A stretch of 64,000 nt of DNA. It comes from Heterocephalus glaber (Eukaryota > Chordata > Mammalia > Rodentia > Bathyergidae). The notes under the pieces are model-generated. The model saw nothing but the letters and a program-made list of their open reading frames with translations, had not been told where the DNA came from and searched no databases. Both the position numbers and the translations under genes were made by a program. Each line of letters opens with the position of its first letter. The first letter of the stretch is position 1. Shown one piece after another: positions 1 through 10,510 of this stretch. The stretch lies in contig NW_004624805.1 in NCBI RefSeq assembly GCF_000247695.1, positions 1,874,780 through 1,938,779 of the forward strand. Reading direction: 5' to 3'.

Positions 1-960
1 TGACAGTTCTATTTATTTCTCCTGTCTGAGCTATGGCCCAGCAAGGGAGTTGAGAAAAGACGTAACTTGAAAATTCCTTGAGTCAGGTGATGTGAGTTCT
101 TGACAAAGTCTATGGAAAACATTGTAGAATTCAATGAACAATTAATATACAGCTGTTTTGACTTGCTGGTAGCTAATACTTTAAAACTTCACATTGAAGT
201 GTGTTCATCTTGGTATACTAATAAATTTTGTGTAAATCCTATGATATAGTGGCATCCAAAACTAGAGTCTGTTAGAATATACAGGATTAGTGAACAGAGC
301 CTGAAGTAGCTGGACCCGATGCAGTTGGTTTCTTCCAGGCCCCACATTGTTTGCAAAGGAATATTTCAGCTTAGCTGGTTATTTACATGGGCTATGTTGA
401 AGCCTTGTGTTCAGTTTAAGAAAAATTTAAGTATTGTGTAAGCAATAACGTTCCTTTTCTTCTTGGCTCAGTATTTTAGGACAACTTTGTAGTCTTCCAA
501 GTTCTGCATGCTTTATAATGAATAAATGTGTTTTAAATTATTCTGATTATAGATTTATGAGCCAGCCATTTTCAGTCTGAATTTAGCATTGCCTTTAACA
601 ATTATATCTGAGTTCTCGATCTTAGTTTTATTCTATAGAGACCAAAATAATGGCTATATCACATTCTTTATTTTGGGAGTAGCAAAACAAATACAGACTG
701 GAGGTTTCCCAGAGGTGTGTGTACTCACATCCGCGTCTGCCTGGGCTCCTCATTCCCACCTCCTGCCCCCCAGATTAGACAGTTTGGTAGACAGTTCACT
801 TCCATTAGTCATTGTACCTTTTCTCATTAAGAATCTACATACGAATCATGCAATTATTAACCATGCCAGGGACAATGAAAATCTAAAGTCCAGGGGAAAA
901 GCAGTATGGGAGTATTGTTTTTGCCTTTGTTTAAATTGTTTACCTTGAATAAGATTAGAG
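1..960. other. unassigned AT-rich DNA
   Basis: No gene or recognisable repeat is visible. A 119-codon open frame on the plus strand (589-948) has no family resemblance and no clear splice context, so it is not called. Probably intergenic. Confidence 0.5.
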
Positions 961-1026
961 ATGAGTGGATTAGCAGGCTTTCATCAAGTAGAATGTTTGG
1001 TAAAACAGTGCTCGTGGGCCTTTAGG

Positions 1027-1304
1027 CATGATCCAGAATTCCTGGAGCCTGCAGTTTGCTGTGGATGCCAAATATGTTGGTCTGATCATTGGAGCTTGAA
1101 GCTGTTCTCTGTAGGATGTTCTGTATTTCATAGTTTCCAGTATCAAACTCTGAACACACAGTTTAGCCATGATCCAGAATTCCTGGAGCCTGCAGTTTGC
1201 TGTAGATGCCAAATATGTTGGTCTGATCATTGGGGCTTGAAGCTGTTCTCTGTAGGATGTCCTGTATTTCACAGTTTCCAATATCATACTCTGAACACAC
1301 AGTT
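1027..1304. repeat. 141-bp tandem duplication (two units)
   Basis: The unit starting at 1027 is repeated at 1168, a period of 141 bp. The two units differ at only a handful of positions, for example GTGGATGCC versus GTAGATGCC. The duplication produces open frames on both strands with internally repeated peptides. These are a by-product of the repeat, not evidence of a protein. Confidence 0.9.
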
Positions 1305-1326
1305 GATGTTCTGAATAACGTTTTAT

Positions 1327-1398
1327 TGTATCCTGGGCTACATAGTCCAAGGCCAGCTTAAACTGCATAGTGAGACCCTGTCTCAAAAAACAAAAAAA
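1327..1398 (+). repeat. B1 SINE fragment (right part)
   Basis: The sequence resembles the 3' part of a 7SL-derived rodent B1: a 'gggctacatagt...aaggccagc' core, then 'gtgagaccctgtctcaaaa' and an A-rich tail. The 5' half is missing. Confidence 0.7.
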
Positions 1399-1617
1399 TC
1401 AGAACACGAAGAAGCTAATCTAACTTGTATTTCCGTCGTATACATATATGTATTTTTATAAAATAACATTGAACATCAGCATCAGATACCAGATTTTTAA
1501 TGACAGGAAACATCTTCATAAAATTATCTCCATTTCAGAGTTAGGACATGATTATCCAAAATATACCTAAAGAACAAAAAATATCCCCAAATAAAGACCA
1601 AATTTTATTCATGTACC

Positions 1618-1708
1618 TTTTTTTTTTTTTTTTTGGTACCAGGGATCGAACTCGGGTCCCTGAGCTTGCAAGACAGGTGGCGGAACCACTGAGCTAAATC
1701 CCCAGCCC
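1618..1708 (-). repeat. ID-like tRNA-derived SINE
   Basis: Read on the minus strand it begins GGGCTGGGGATTTAGCTCAG (A box), carries a B box (GGGTTCGA-like), ends GGTACC and has an A-tail, seen as an 18-T run on the plus strand. Same family as many copies in this window. Confidence 0.9.
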
Positions 1709-2009
1709 TAAAGACAAAATTTTAAATTGCAATCTAACTGTGTATCAAGGACCCAGAAAATATTTAAACTTTTTATTCTGACATTTCTAAGATTTTTAAG
1801 AAAATAATCTGAAAAAAAATTTAAAACTGCTTGTGATCACCACAAATGCACGAATGAGGGGAAAATTAATGACATTTCATTCAATAAAATGACTCGGGCA
1901 TTAAAAATAGGGACAATAGTATTGACATTGCTATAATAAGATATTACAATGAGGTAAAGACACTATATGTAAAAAAGAGACTGGAAAGAAATTCACTCCC
2001 ACCAAATTT

Positions 2010-2105
2010 TTAACGATAATTCCTATTATGTACAGGTACAAATTCCCCATGATGAATGCGATCACTATGTGTGACAAAGGTACTAATAAAAAAGTTAAAA
2101 TCATA
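2010..2105 (+). repeat. L1 3' end fragment
   Basis: It matches the terminal 3'UTR of the L1s in this window: 'tacaaattccccatgatgaatg' followed by 'tactaataaaaa'. Compare the same block at 14780-14860 (plus) and 33945-34020 (minus). 5'-truncated. Confidence 0.65.
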
Positions 2106-2402
2106 AAGGGGGATACTCTAAAGAAAAAGCAGTGATTGCTTTTCAAGGTGTTCTGGATTTTGAAAAATTCCTTCTATTTCTATGATTTTTTATGGTAAAC
2201 ATACACAGCTTTTCTGATGGGAAATCAGCATATTTTACATTTTCAGTTGTCTAGTCAATATAGTCTCAGAAGTAATCAAAGTAACAAAAATCCAAGTAAG
2301 TACAGAGCATAGCCACAAACTCAAATCACTCAATCCATAAGATTGGCATTGTGGCTATATGAAAATATTTATGAAGTTCACGGTCTTCCCCTTTAAAGAT
2401 GA

Positions 2403-2530
2403 CTTAAGGTGATAAACCTGTTGGGCATGTAATCTCAGCAATTTGGAAGGCTGAGGCAGGAGGACTGATTGGCCTAGGAGTTGACAACCAACCTGTGCAA
2501 CATAGTAAGACCTTATTTCCAAGGAAAGGG
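2403..2530 (+). repeat. B1 SINE, diverged
   Basis: B1 hallmarks in order: 'ttgggcatgtaatctcagcaa', 'ggctgaggcaggagga', 'caacatagtaagacctt'. Moderately diverged. Confidence 0.8.
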
Positions 2531-2600
2531 ATATATATGGATAGTCACCAGAAATGCTAACATCAATATAACAACTTAAATATGATATATCATGCTTGGA

Positions 2601-2684
2601 TTTTTTTTTCCTGTGCTAGGAATCGAACTCAGGATCTTGCACTTGCCAGGCTAGTGTAGTACCACTGAGCTAAACCCGCAGCCC
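2601..2684 (-). repeat. ID-like SINE with target-site duplication
   Basis: Minus-strand ID element with 'gctcagtggta'-type A box and a T-run tail at 2601. Flanks share 'tatcatgcttggatttt' versus 'tatcatggttggatttt', a 17-bp target duplication with one mismatch, as expected of L1-mediated insertion. Confidence 0.88.
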
Positions 2685-2924
2685 TTGTATCATGGTTGGA
2701 TTTTCAAGAATCAGATTATGTATTTTCTATTGTTTTTTTTTCTAAATTACTACAGTTCTTACAGGAAAAGTCAAGATCTTCAAAATTTTCCACATTTGTA
2801 CTAATTAGAACAAATCTTGGAAAGAGGATTTGAATACTGAATTGTAATCAGGCAACACGTTGTATTATATGTTATTACCACTGATGAGAAAAGCAAAACT
2901 TAACACAAAACCTAAGTCTTGAGT

Positions 2925-3330
2925 GTTAGATAAAACTCTAAAGCCTGTAACTACTGCTCTGGGTCACCGTCCCTGAATCTTGCCCCTCCCCGTGGCAGCT
3001 GTTCTTTGCCCTGACAAATCTGTTCCTATGGATAATGGTTTTGCTAATCCTGTTTCTATGGGAGCCTGTTTCTCCACTGAACCAAGGACACCCAGATGTG
3101 CTGTTAGAAACTGTCACTGCTTAAATAATTGCCTTTGTTCTGCTTCTGTATAAAAAGAATTATGTAACCCCCACTCAGGGCTCAGAATTTGGGGTCACGA
3201 GCTCCTCTGGGCCCGCTGGCATAATAAAACCTTGGTTACCCTCCACCTCCTGAGTGCTACTCAGTTCTTTCGCACATTGTTTCTGCTGTTCCTCCACGCT
3301 TTGAAGCCAATGCTATCCAGGAGCAACTCC
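2925..3330 (+). mobile_element. solo LTR, gammaretrovirus-like (class I ERV)
   Basis: This stretch has the layout of an LTR: a TATA box ('gtataaaaag', about 3149) roughly 70 bp before an AATAAAA poly(A) signal (about 3221), followed by 'ccttggttaccc', which is typical of class I LTR R/U5. No flanking retroviral genes are visible. Boundaries are approximate. Confidence 0.55.
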
Positions 3331-3450
3331 CTGCCTGGCTGTGTCTCCCAAGAAAGGGTTTTCCTCAGTGGACACCCAGTGCTTTGGTTTCACATGTAGC
3401 CCTGACAGGCATGCATGAAGCTACATAAAGCCCCTGTACATGTGTCTCTT

Positions 3451-4797
3451 TGATAAGGGCACAAAGTAATCTGAATAAGCAAAATAACATAAACACGGGA
3501 AATATTAGAACTCCCAACCTGCTTGCTAGATATCTAAAACTTGAGTTCATGCTCTCTAAAATTGAAGAATGAATTCTAGGAACAATGGAGTTTAAGGAAT
3601 ATTTTTTGAGGGAAAGATAGCTCCTACCTGAGAGGGACAGGAGGGGACACCCAGAAAGTGGGTTGCCCGACCAACTTGCTTCCCAAAGGTGTTTTATTGA
3701 GCAAAGTCACAAGGTGAGGCAGGTAAAAGATGGGACAAAACTACAGTCAACTAATAAAATCCAGTGGAAAATTGCTAGGTGGGACAAAACCATGAGAAGA
3801 TTACGAGTACAGTCACCCAGGTGATATGGATTATATGGAAATCAAATGGGAAAACAGTCATGCAGCAAGAGTACACAGAATGAAGCAGGAGTTTCCAGAA
3901 AGGAAATGGACTAGGAAGATTTTACTTAAGGTTAGTGGTAAAATTAATACTTTTTTTTTAAAGCAAAGTAATTGTTGGTACATTTTATATATACATGCCA
4001 TGACCAAGTAGGATTCATCCCAGGGATGCAGGGATAGTTCAACATATGCAAATCAATAAATGTAATACAGTATATTAATAGAGCCAAGGACAACCATATG
4101 ATCCTCTCAATAGATGCAGAAGAAGCATTTGACAAGGTAGAATACCTATTCATGATAACCCTACAGAAAATTGGAATAGATGGTCTGTATTTCAATCTGA
4201 CAAAAGCCATCTATGACAAACCAACAGCCAACATCATACTAAACAGACAAAACACTAGCCGGAGCAATTAGACAAGAGAAAGAAATAAAAGGAATAAGGA
4301 TAGGAAAAGAAGTTAAATTATCATTATTTGCAGATGACACGACACTTTACATAGAAGACCCCAAAAGCTCCACCAAAAAGACTTCTAGATTTAAAAATCA
4401 AATTCAGTAGCATATCTGGATACAAAGTCAACACTCAAAAATCAATAGCCTTCCTGTACAGGAATAATAAACTCACTGAGAGAAATTAGAGAAACAACAT
4501 CTTTCACAATAGCATCCGAAAAAAAAAAAAAAAAAAAAAAAAACCAACCTAGGAGTCAAATTAACAGTGGACTGGGGAGATTTTAGTCCCCTCTTAAAAT
4601 GACTGAAGCCTATTTAGAATCCCAACCACTGCCATTCATCTCTAGGGGAGGTATGTGGGTATAGTGGTTTCCTCTTTTTATAATGCTGACCTTTAGTAAA
4701 TTTGTCTCAACTGTCTTTTGTACTGACTTCTTGAGGGCCCACCCTGTCTAACTGCCTACAAGATACCTAATTAACTTAGCTGTCTACAATATCTTCA
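3451..4797 (-). mobile_element. solo LTR family copy A (interrupted by L1)
   Basis: First of five copies of one repeat (others near 5860, 8038, 14208 and 15945). Read on the minus strand the family starts TGTAGACAGCTAAGTTAATTAG, has a TATA box ('cattataaaaagag') about 100 bp in, and ends after an AATAAA-bearing block found in better-preserved copies. This is LTR architecture. In this copy the LTR is split: 3451-3945 and 4567-4797 are LTR, and the middle is an L1 ORF2 fragment. Confidence 0.7.
3946..4563 (+). mobile_element. L1 ORF2 reverse-transcriptase fragment
   Basis: Plus-strand DNA encodes L1 ORF2 segments, such as 'DQVGFIPGMQG', '[14 protein letters not shown]' and a '[10 protein letters not shown]'-like stretch (the FADD motif of the RT). 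Frameshifts and an internal poly(A) expansion (4509-4542) make it non-functional. It is nested inside LTR copy A. Confidence 0.88.
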
Positions 4798-4974
4798 TGT
4801 TACTGTCACAGTGGCTGAAGGAGGCAACAGGAAGAGCAGGGACTTTATTATCACTCTGCTGTACAGAGCCGGAACATGGACCTGGAGGGCTCAGTGACCA
4901 GCCTGCACTGCCCAGGACACAACTTCCACACCAAAGCCCCGACATCTCACTCCACACAGCTTCCCTCCTGTAAA

Positions 4975-5195
4975 GTCAGTGGGCCATGGGGACGCATCCC
5001 TGTAATCCCAGCACTCTGGGAGGCTGAGGCAGGTGGAGGATGAGAGCATACTCAACCTGGGCAATTTAGCAATTTAGCGAGACTGTCATGATGATGATGA
5101 TGATGATGATGATTTATTACTATTACTTTAAAAGGACTGGGGATGTAGCTCAGTGTGAAGGGCCTGAGTTCAATCTCCAGTACTGCAATATACAT
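4975..5195 (+). repeat. dimeric SINE: B1 plus ID-like half (B1-dID type)
   Basis: The left half is B1 ('ccctgtaatcccagcactctgg', 'ggctgaggcaggtggagga'). A (GAT)n linker at 5086-5113 follows, then an ID-like right half ('gactggggatgtagctcagtg ... gagttcaatctccagtac'). Such dimers are known from several rodent families outside mouse and rat. Confidence 0.8.
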
Positions 5196-5859
5196 AGAGA
5201 AAAAATATGTAAACCAAAAGTTTAACTTTTGAATTAAGTGGAGAAACATGGCCTATTTACAAAAGGTATTTAATTTAGTGGGACTTCAGTTCAAAATATG
5301 AGAAATAATTTGGCTTATCATTAGTAGGGAAAAGTCTGTAAAATAAGAACAATATGAACCACACAGTCAAGTATAATTTCAAACATCTGAGAGGATTAAA
5401 AAGCCTTTTGTAAAACCTCTCTTTTATCCAGTCACTGCAGATTACTGCCACAGCAGTTCCTCTCTTTTCCTTTGTTGTTTCTGAGTTACTTTTGGAATCT
5501 CACCTCTCAGAATCTGTCACCACTTCTCAGATGGTGTCTTTATATAATCTGGTGACACTGCCACAGTCCAGATGACAGACAAGCAAGGGTCAGTCATCAG
5601 CTCCTGCCTGTGTCCTTGGAGGCCAAAAGTCACCACCTAGGCCAACGCCTCTCAACCCAGTGTCACTGCGTGGACACCCAGGCTTCTGCCTTCTGTTAAT
5701 ATTCTTGTCCCCTCTGTGCTACTTTCGTGGAGTCATTTCTTTTTTGTTGTTGTTATAAAAAAATTGAACGATGTAAAAATGTTTACAATTCAAAGTTAGG
5801 TGAAAAATATGGATACAAAAAATTATATAAAGAACAGTCCTAATAGTGATAGTGATATA
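5196..5859. other. unassigned DNA
   Basis: AT-rich to mixed sequence with no confident gene or repeat assignment. Confidence 0.45.
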
Positions 5860-6612
5860 GGGGCATAGATGTAATTCCCACACCTACTAGATATCTGAAA
5901 CGTGAGTTCATTTTCTCTAAAATTGAAGAATGCATTCTAGGAACAATGGAGGTTAAGAGTAGGAATAAGTTATTGAGAGAAAGAGAGCTTCAGGCTAAGA
6001 GAGAGACAGAAGGGGGACTGGAAAGTGGGTTGCCTGCTCACCCTATTTCTCAAAGGTGTTTTATGGGACAAAGCCATGAGGTGAGGTGGGTTCAAGGTGG
6101 GACAAAACCAAAGCCAACTAGTAAGATTACAAGCACAGTCACATAGGTAATATTGATCTAATGAGAAATCACAAGGTGGACATGAGGTGGGACAAAACTA
6201 ATAATGATTACACCAATAAGATCAACCAATAAGATTACAAGTATAGTTGCTTAGATAATCATGATTAAATGGAGATCAAATGGGGAAGCAAGTCACATAG
6301 CAAGTAGCAAGTGTAGAGGAACAAGGAATAAGCAAGGGCTTTTGGTAAGAGGTGGGTCAGGGATCTTTCCTGGAAGATCTTGGTCCCTCACCCAGGTGAT
6401 TGATACCTATTTAGAATATTAATCACTGCTATTCATCCCTAGGGGAAGCACACAGGTGTGGTAGTTTCTCTTCTTTTACAATGCTGGCCTTCAGTGAATG
6501 TGTCTGGACTGTCCTCCATGTTGGCTTCTTGATTGTCCTCCATGTTAGCTCCTCAAGGGTTGGCCCTGTCTAACTGCCTACAAGATATCTAATTAACTTA
6601 CCTATCTACAAT
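5860..6612 (-). mobile_element. solo LTR family copy B (near full length)
   Basis: Longest uninterrupted copy of the LTR family, about 750 bp. On the minus strand it runs from the 'gataggtaagttaattagat' start, past 'ggccagcattgtaaaagaag' (a degraded TATA-box position), to the 'attcttcaattttagagaa' block near its 3' end. No flanking viral genes were seen, so it is a solo LTR. Confidence 0.7.
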
Positions 6613-7404
6613 AATAGGAAAGAAAAAACACTAAAAAGCATGGAAATGATGACTTGTGGCCAGTGGAATGAGTTACATGTACTTATTTTTTCCTTTCTAC
6701 TTATCTGCATTTTAAAAACATACTACCAAAGATTATTTCTTATTTCAAAATCCACATTGGTTTGAAACAAGGCTCAGGAGAATCACAAAATTTCCAGAAG
6801 TCTAGTTAAGACTAAATGACACAGTTACTGCCAATCTCAGCCAGTTCTATCCAGTATCACAGCCTTTAGCCACACTGGGCTATTTAACCAAAATTAACTC
6901 AACAGCTAGGGGCAGCTAGAAACTATCCCACTAGACAGCTCCAGAACAGAACATTCCCAGCATCGCAGAAAGTCTAGGAAATATAGATGAGAAAACTAAG
7001 TTCTAAGTCCAGTCCTATTATAACCAAGAACCAGCAGGATCAGAGATCCAATTGAATGTTCCAGTTTTCTTGAGTACTGGGGATTGAACTGGGGCTTCCC
7101 AGGTACTGGGCCTTCAAGCTACACAGCAGTGTGCAGAGTCCAGTTTTAAGGGGCTGGGGTAACTGCCCTGGAACAAGGCCTGCCCCCACCTGCAGTACTG
7201 AGAATAGAAATCGAGTCTTAGAATTCAGTAAGTGATGGACCCAGAGCCCTCCCGGCATTTGTGTGCCTCGCCATCAGATGGGGCAGGCATCCTTGGCACA
7301 AAGCCCACTTGCATCCATGAGGCTCCTCTTGCTCCCCTGGGTGTGACCTGGCTACCAGGGCCTGAGTGGACCAAGCCACACTCCTCATTGCCTCAGTGTA
7401 GGGG
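6613..7404. other. unassigned DNA with a weak SINE-like piece
   Basis: No gene is recognised. 7068-7215 holds two short matches to the ID-type B-box region ('tactggggattgaactggggc', 'cagtactgagaatagaaatcgag'), suggesting a decayed SINE. The overlapping open frames at 7218-7475 lack any family signal. Confidence 0.4.
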
Positions 7405-7740
7405 CTGCTGTGAGATGTGTCAAAACCAGGGTGTCTGAGGACATCTGAGGGCACCTGAGGACACAACCCCATCATTTAGTGCAGGCACACAATGGGGCTT
7501 CATTATATAATACTGAATCAGCATAGACAACTACGCACACACTACACAGTCTGCAAGGCCGCTGAGAATGTTTTGTCTTACTGCATCTCGGTAAGCTGAT
7601 AAAAACTACAATAAGTGCTGTGCTGGAAAATAAAGTTTTGTTCCTGTTTTTTTTGTACTGTCTGCTCATGCATGTTCATTTCTTTGGGACCCTTGCCTGA
7701 CTAGATCTCCCTTCAGCCCGCCAGCCCTGATATTTGGTGT
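7405..7740 (+). mobile_element. LTR-like repeat, copy 1
   Basis: About 300 bp is shared with 8735-9045: 'gagatgtgtcaaa', 'acacagtctgcaaggc', 'gaatgttttgtctt', 'gtgctgtgctggaaaataaag'. The AATAAA signal followed by a T-rich block and 'gcctgact' fits the R/U5 end of an LTR. The family is not named. Confidence 0.5.
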
Positions 7741-8037
7741 AGTCTAGCAGGATGGTCAGGTGAGTGTCCCCACTGTGCCATCTCTGGAAGCAGCACCAGA
7801 CAGTGGGGAGGAACCCTGGGGAGTTACTGCAATGCACCCCCAGCCTCACTCTGCCACTGGTAGCAACTTTCTTGGTAGCTTGGAAGTCTGAGAACTGGGA
7901 GGTGGTCCACCTGACACCCAGAGATGTTTTCTGGGTCTTGGAAATGCTAGAGACACAAATTCCTCTCCCCTACCATGAATCAATGGGGAGGATGGCTTGG
8001 TTGTTTTTTAGTCTCTTCTGCCATGTGAGACAGTATT

Positions 8038-8375
8038 GTAGATAGATAAGTTAATTAAATATCTTGTAGGCAGGTAGACAATGCCAACCCTCCAGGAGCC
8101 AACATGGAGGACCGTGGAGATACATTCACTGAAGGCCAGCATTATAAAAAGAGAAACTACTACACCCATGTTCTTCCCCTAGGGATAAATAGCAGTGATT
8201 GGTATTCTAAATAGGTGTCAATCACCTGGTTGAGGGACCAAGACCCTTCCAGGAAAGGTCCCTGACTCAACACTTACCAAAAATCTGAAAATCCTTTTGT
8301 TCCTTGTATGCTTGCTACATGACTTGCTTCCTCATTGGATCCCCATTTAATTACTAATACCTAAGCAACTACATT
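8038..8375 (+). mobile_element. solo LTR family copy C (plus orientation, 3' truncated)
   Basis: Same family as copies A, B, D and E but on the plus strand. It starts TGTAGATAGATAAGTTAATT at 8038, has 'aaggccagcattataaaaagag' (TATA) at about 8127-8150, and fades near 8375. This copy made the LTR orientation clear. It lies between the two LTR-like copies at 7405 and 8735. Confidence 0.7.
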
Positions 8376-8734
8376 TGTTGTAATTTTGGCTCTGGATTTT
8401 CTGACTGTACTTGTGCCCGCCTACATGTAGAATGGTGTGTTTTTATTCCTGACCATCAGGAGCAAGTACAAGAGGCCTTACCAGAAATGGACACAGAGGT
8501 GTCCACCATCCAGGCCTTACACCAAGATGTCCTGACCTAATGGTGGGAATCCCAGGATCCGCCTGGTGCTGGGTGGCTCGTGGTGGTGCTGCAATAGCCC
8601 TGGGCTTGGTAGTTATGTATTGTTCCTTGTGTTGCTTTTGTAGGCTCTTAGCACAAGGAGTAGCCTTGTGTGCCATTTGCAAGAAGTGGCAGCACCCTCC
8701 CCATCTTTGAAAGGGTGGGATGTAGAAGGCCACT

Positions 8735-9045
8735 TTGAGATGTGTCAAAGCCCAGGCATCGGAGGGCACCTGAGGACACGACCCCCTTGTTCAGTGCAGG
8801 TGCACGACAGGGCTTCGTTATGTAATAATGGATCAGCATAGACAGCCACACATGTGCCACACAGTCTGCAAGGCTGCCCAGAATGTTTTGTCTTGCTATG
8901 TCTCAGTAAAAACTACTGTAAGTGCTGTGCTGGAAAATAAAGTCTGGTTCCTGGTTTTTTTGTGATGTCTGCTTCATGTGTGTTCTCTTCTTTGGGACCC
9001 TCGCCTGACTGGACCTCCCTTCAGCCCACTGACCTCTGTCTAGAG
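8735..9045 (+). mobile_element. LTR-like repeat, copy 2
   Basis: Second copy of the element at 7405-7740, in the same orientation and with the same AATAAA ('ggaaaataaagt') and 'cctgactggacctcccttcagccc' end. Two same-orientation copies 1.3 kb apart could be the LTRs of one small, degraded provirus. No viral gene was recognised between them. Confidence 0.5.
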
Positions 9046-9720
9046 TCAGTCAACACACAGCCATTCCTTCCACTGAAGAACAAGCAAAAATTCAGATATT
9101 TACATCTAAACAACCATATATCCTGCTCAAAAGAGACATTTAATTTAGTTCAAGACAGACCAAAAAAACCAGAAACAACTTGGCTGGTCATTTTTTTAAG
9201 TGTATGAAACAAATGACTTCCACAAAAGGCTGATTTACAAGTCTAGTGTGATTTAAAATTTCTTACAGAACCAAACTTCTTTGTGTAATCCCATCCAATA
9301 ACCACAGAGAATGTCCCTGCATTTCTTTCCATTCATTTTGAGATAAGAGAGGCTGTAGACTGGGAAGAGAGGCTGGGGCATCCAGAGTCTACACAGCAGC
9401 GCCTCTCAGGACCCGTGTGTAAAGTCCTTGAGGTTCCCACGTGGTTCGAAGCCCACTCTCCCAGCCCCTTCACCTGAGCCTGCCCTCCTTCCCCCAGGGT
9501 GTACTTTGGTTTTTGTGTTTAACTTTTCCTCTTTTGTTCGGCTCAAGTTTGCTCTGCCTAGCCAGTCTCTTCTGTACCCTCCATCTTCACTTTTCAAATC
9601 AACTTTGTCAATGTGTTTTCGGTTGTCTTGTTCATTTCTTCATTTGAGAGAAGGACCTGGCACCCAGAGGTGAGCACCCCAACAACCCAGCAACTGTATT
9701 TGCTGAGCTATTTCTTTCTT
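9046..9720. other. unassigned DNA
   Basis: No confident feature. Short overlapping open frames at 9406-9673 on both strands carry no family signature. Confidence 0.4.
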
Positions 9721-9721
9721 T

Positions 9722-10020
9722 TTCTTTTTGAAGCAAAACATTTATTGGTACATTTTAGATATACACAGTGATCACATTCATCAAAGGGAATTTGTACCTG
9801 TGCATCATGTATCTCGCTTCTTTTTTCCCATCTCCCCCTCCCTTCAACCCCTCTTCCCCTCCTGATTTACAAAAGCGTTGTTTCCATTTTTTTCCTTCTA
9901 TTTTCCCTTTTTTCTTGTCCCCTCTTTCCTTTCCCCTTCCCCGCTCCCTTGTTCCCTGTCTCATTTGGACATTTTCTAAAAGGAGCTACCTATAACAATT
10001 TCAGTTTCCTCAGCTTAAAG
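9722..10020 (-). repeat. L1 3'UTR
   Basis: Minus-strand L1 3' end. 'acatttattggtacattttagatatac' marks the tail side, followed by the pyrimidine-rich (polypurine on the L1 strand) tract typical of L1 3'UTRs. Matches 38451-38760 in this window. Confidence 0.8.
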
Positions 10021-10059
10021 CCACTTCCATATTGTTGCCCCTGGTAAGTCTGATTTTTT

Positions 10060-10137
10060 TAAATGCAGTGTTGGGAGTGGAATTTAGAGCCACAAATATA
10101 CTAGGTGAGCTCTGCCATGGAACCATACCCCAGCCCC
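10060..10137 (-). repeat. decayed ID-like SINE
   Basis: 'ggagtggaatttagagcca ... aggtgagctctgccatgga ... taccccagcccc' follows the minus-strand ID pattern with many substitutions. Confidence 0.5.
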
Positions 10138-10312
10138 CTCATTTCTTTTTAATTAACTGTATCAGTAAACTTTTGATATACATAATGATTACATTTATTG
10201 TAGGGAATCTGTACTTGTATGTGATATATCTTGATTCTTTTTTTCCCATTCCCTTCCTCTCACTTCAACCTTTCTTCTCCATGTTTACACAAGCTTTGTT
10301 TCCATCTATGTT
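10138..10312 (-). repeat. L1 3'UTR fragment
   Basis: A second, shorter minus-strand L1 3' end: 'acttttgatatacataatgattac', 'gggaatctgtacttgtatgtg', then a pyrimidine tract. Confidence 0.75.
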
Positions 10313-10314
10313 AT

Positions 10315-10510
10315 TTATTTATGTATGTATGTATTTACCTCCAAGTACTGGGGATTGGAAACAGGCTCTATGCACTGAGCTATATCCCCAGACTCTTTTT
10401 GATTTTTAAATTTTGGGACGGAATCTAAGTGGTAAAGTTGCCCAGGCTGGGTTCCAGTTTGCAACCATCCTGCCTGCTGAGGCAGGCGCTGCTATGCCTG
10501 CCCCGCTGAT
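10315..10510 (-). repeat. dimeric B1/ID SINE, minus strand
   Basis: The ID half at about 10338-10395 ('tactggggattggaaac ... cactgagctatatccccag') is followed by the reverse of a B1 ('gttgcccaggctgggttcc', 'gcaaccatcctgcctgctgagg'). The small (TATG)n stretch at 10319-10335 lies at its tail. Confidence 0.75.

Noticed and set aside
961..1386. 117- and 138-codon frames with internal repeats on both strands
   Set aside because: They arise from the 141-bp tandem duplication plus a B1 fragment. Both strands being open at once argues against coding.
5052..5249. Open frame with a run of histidines
   Set aside because: It is the antisense of a (GAT)n linker in a dimeric SINE.
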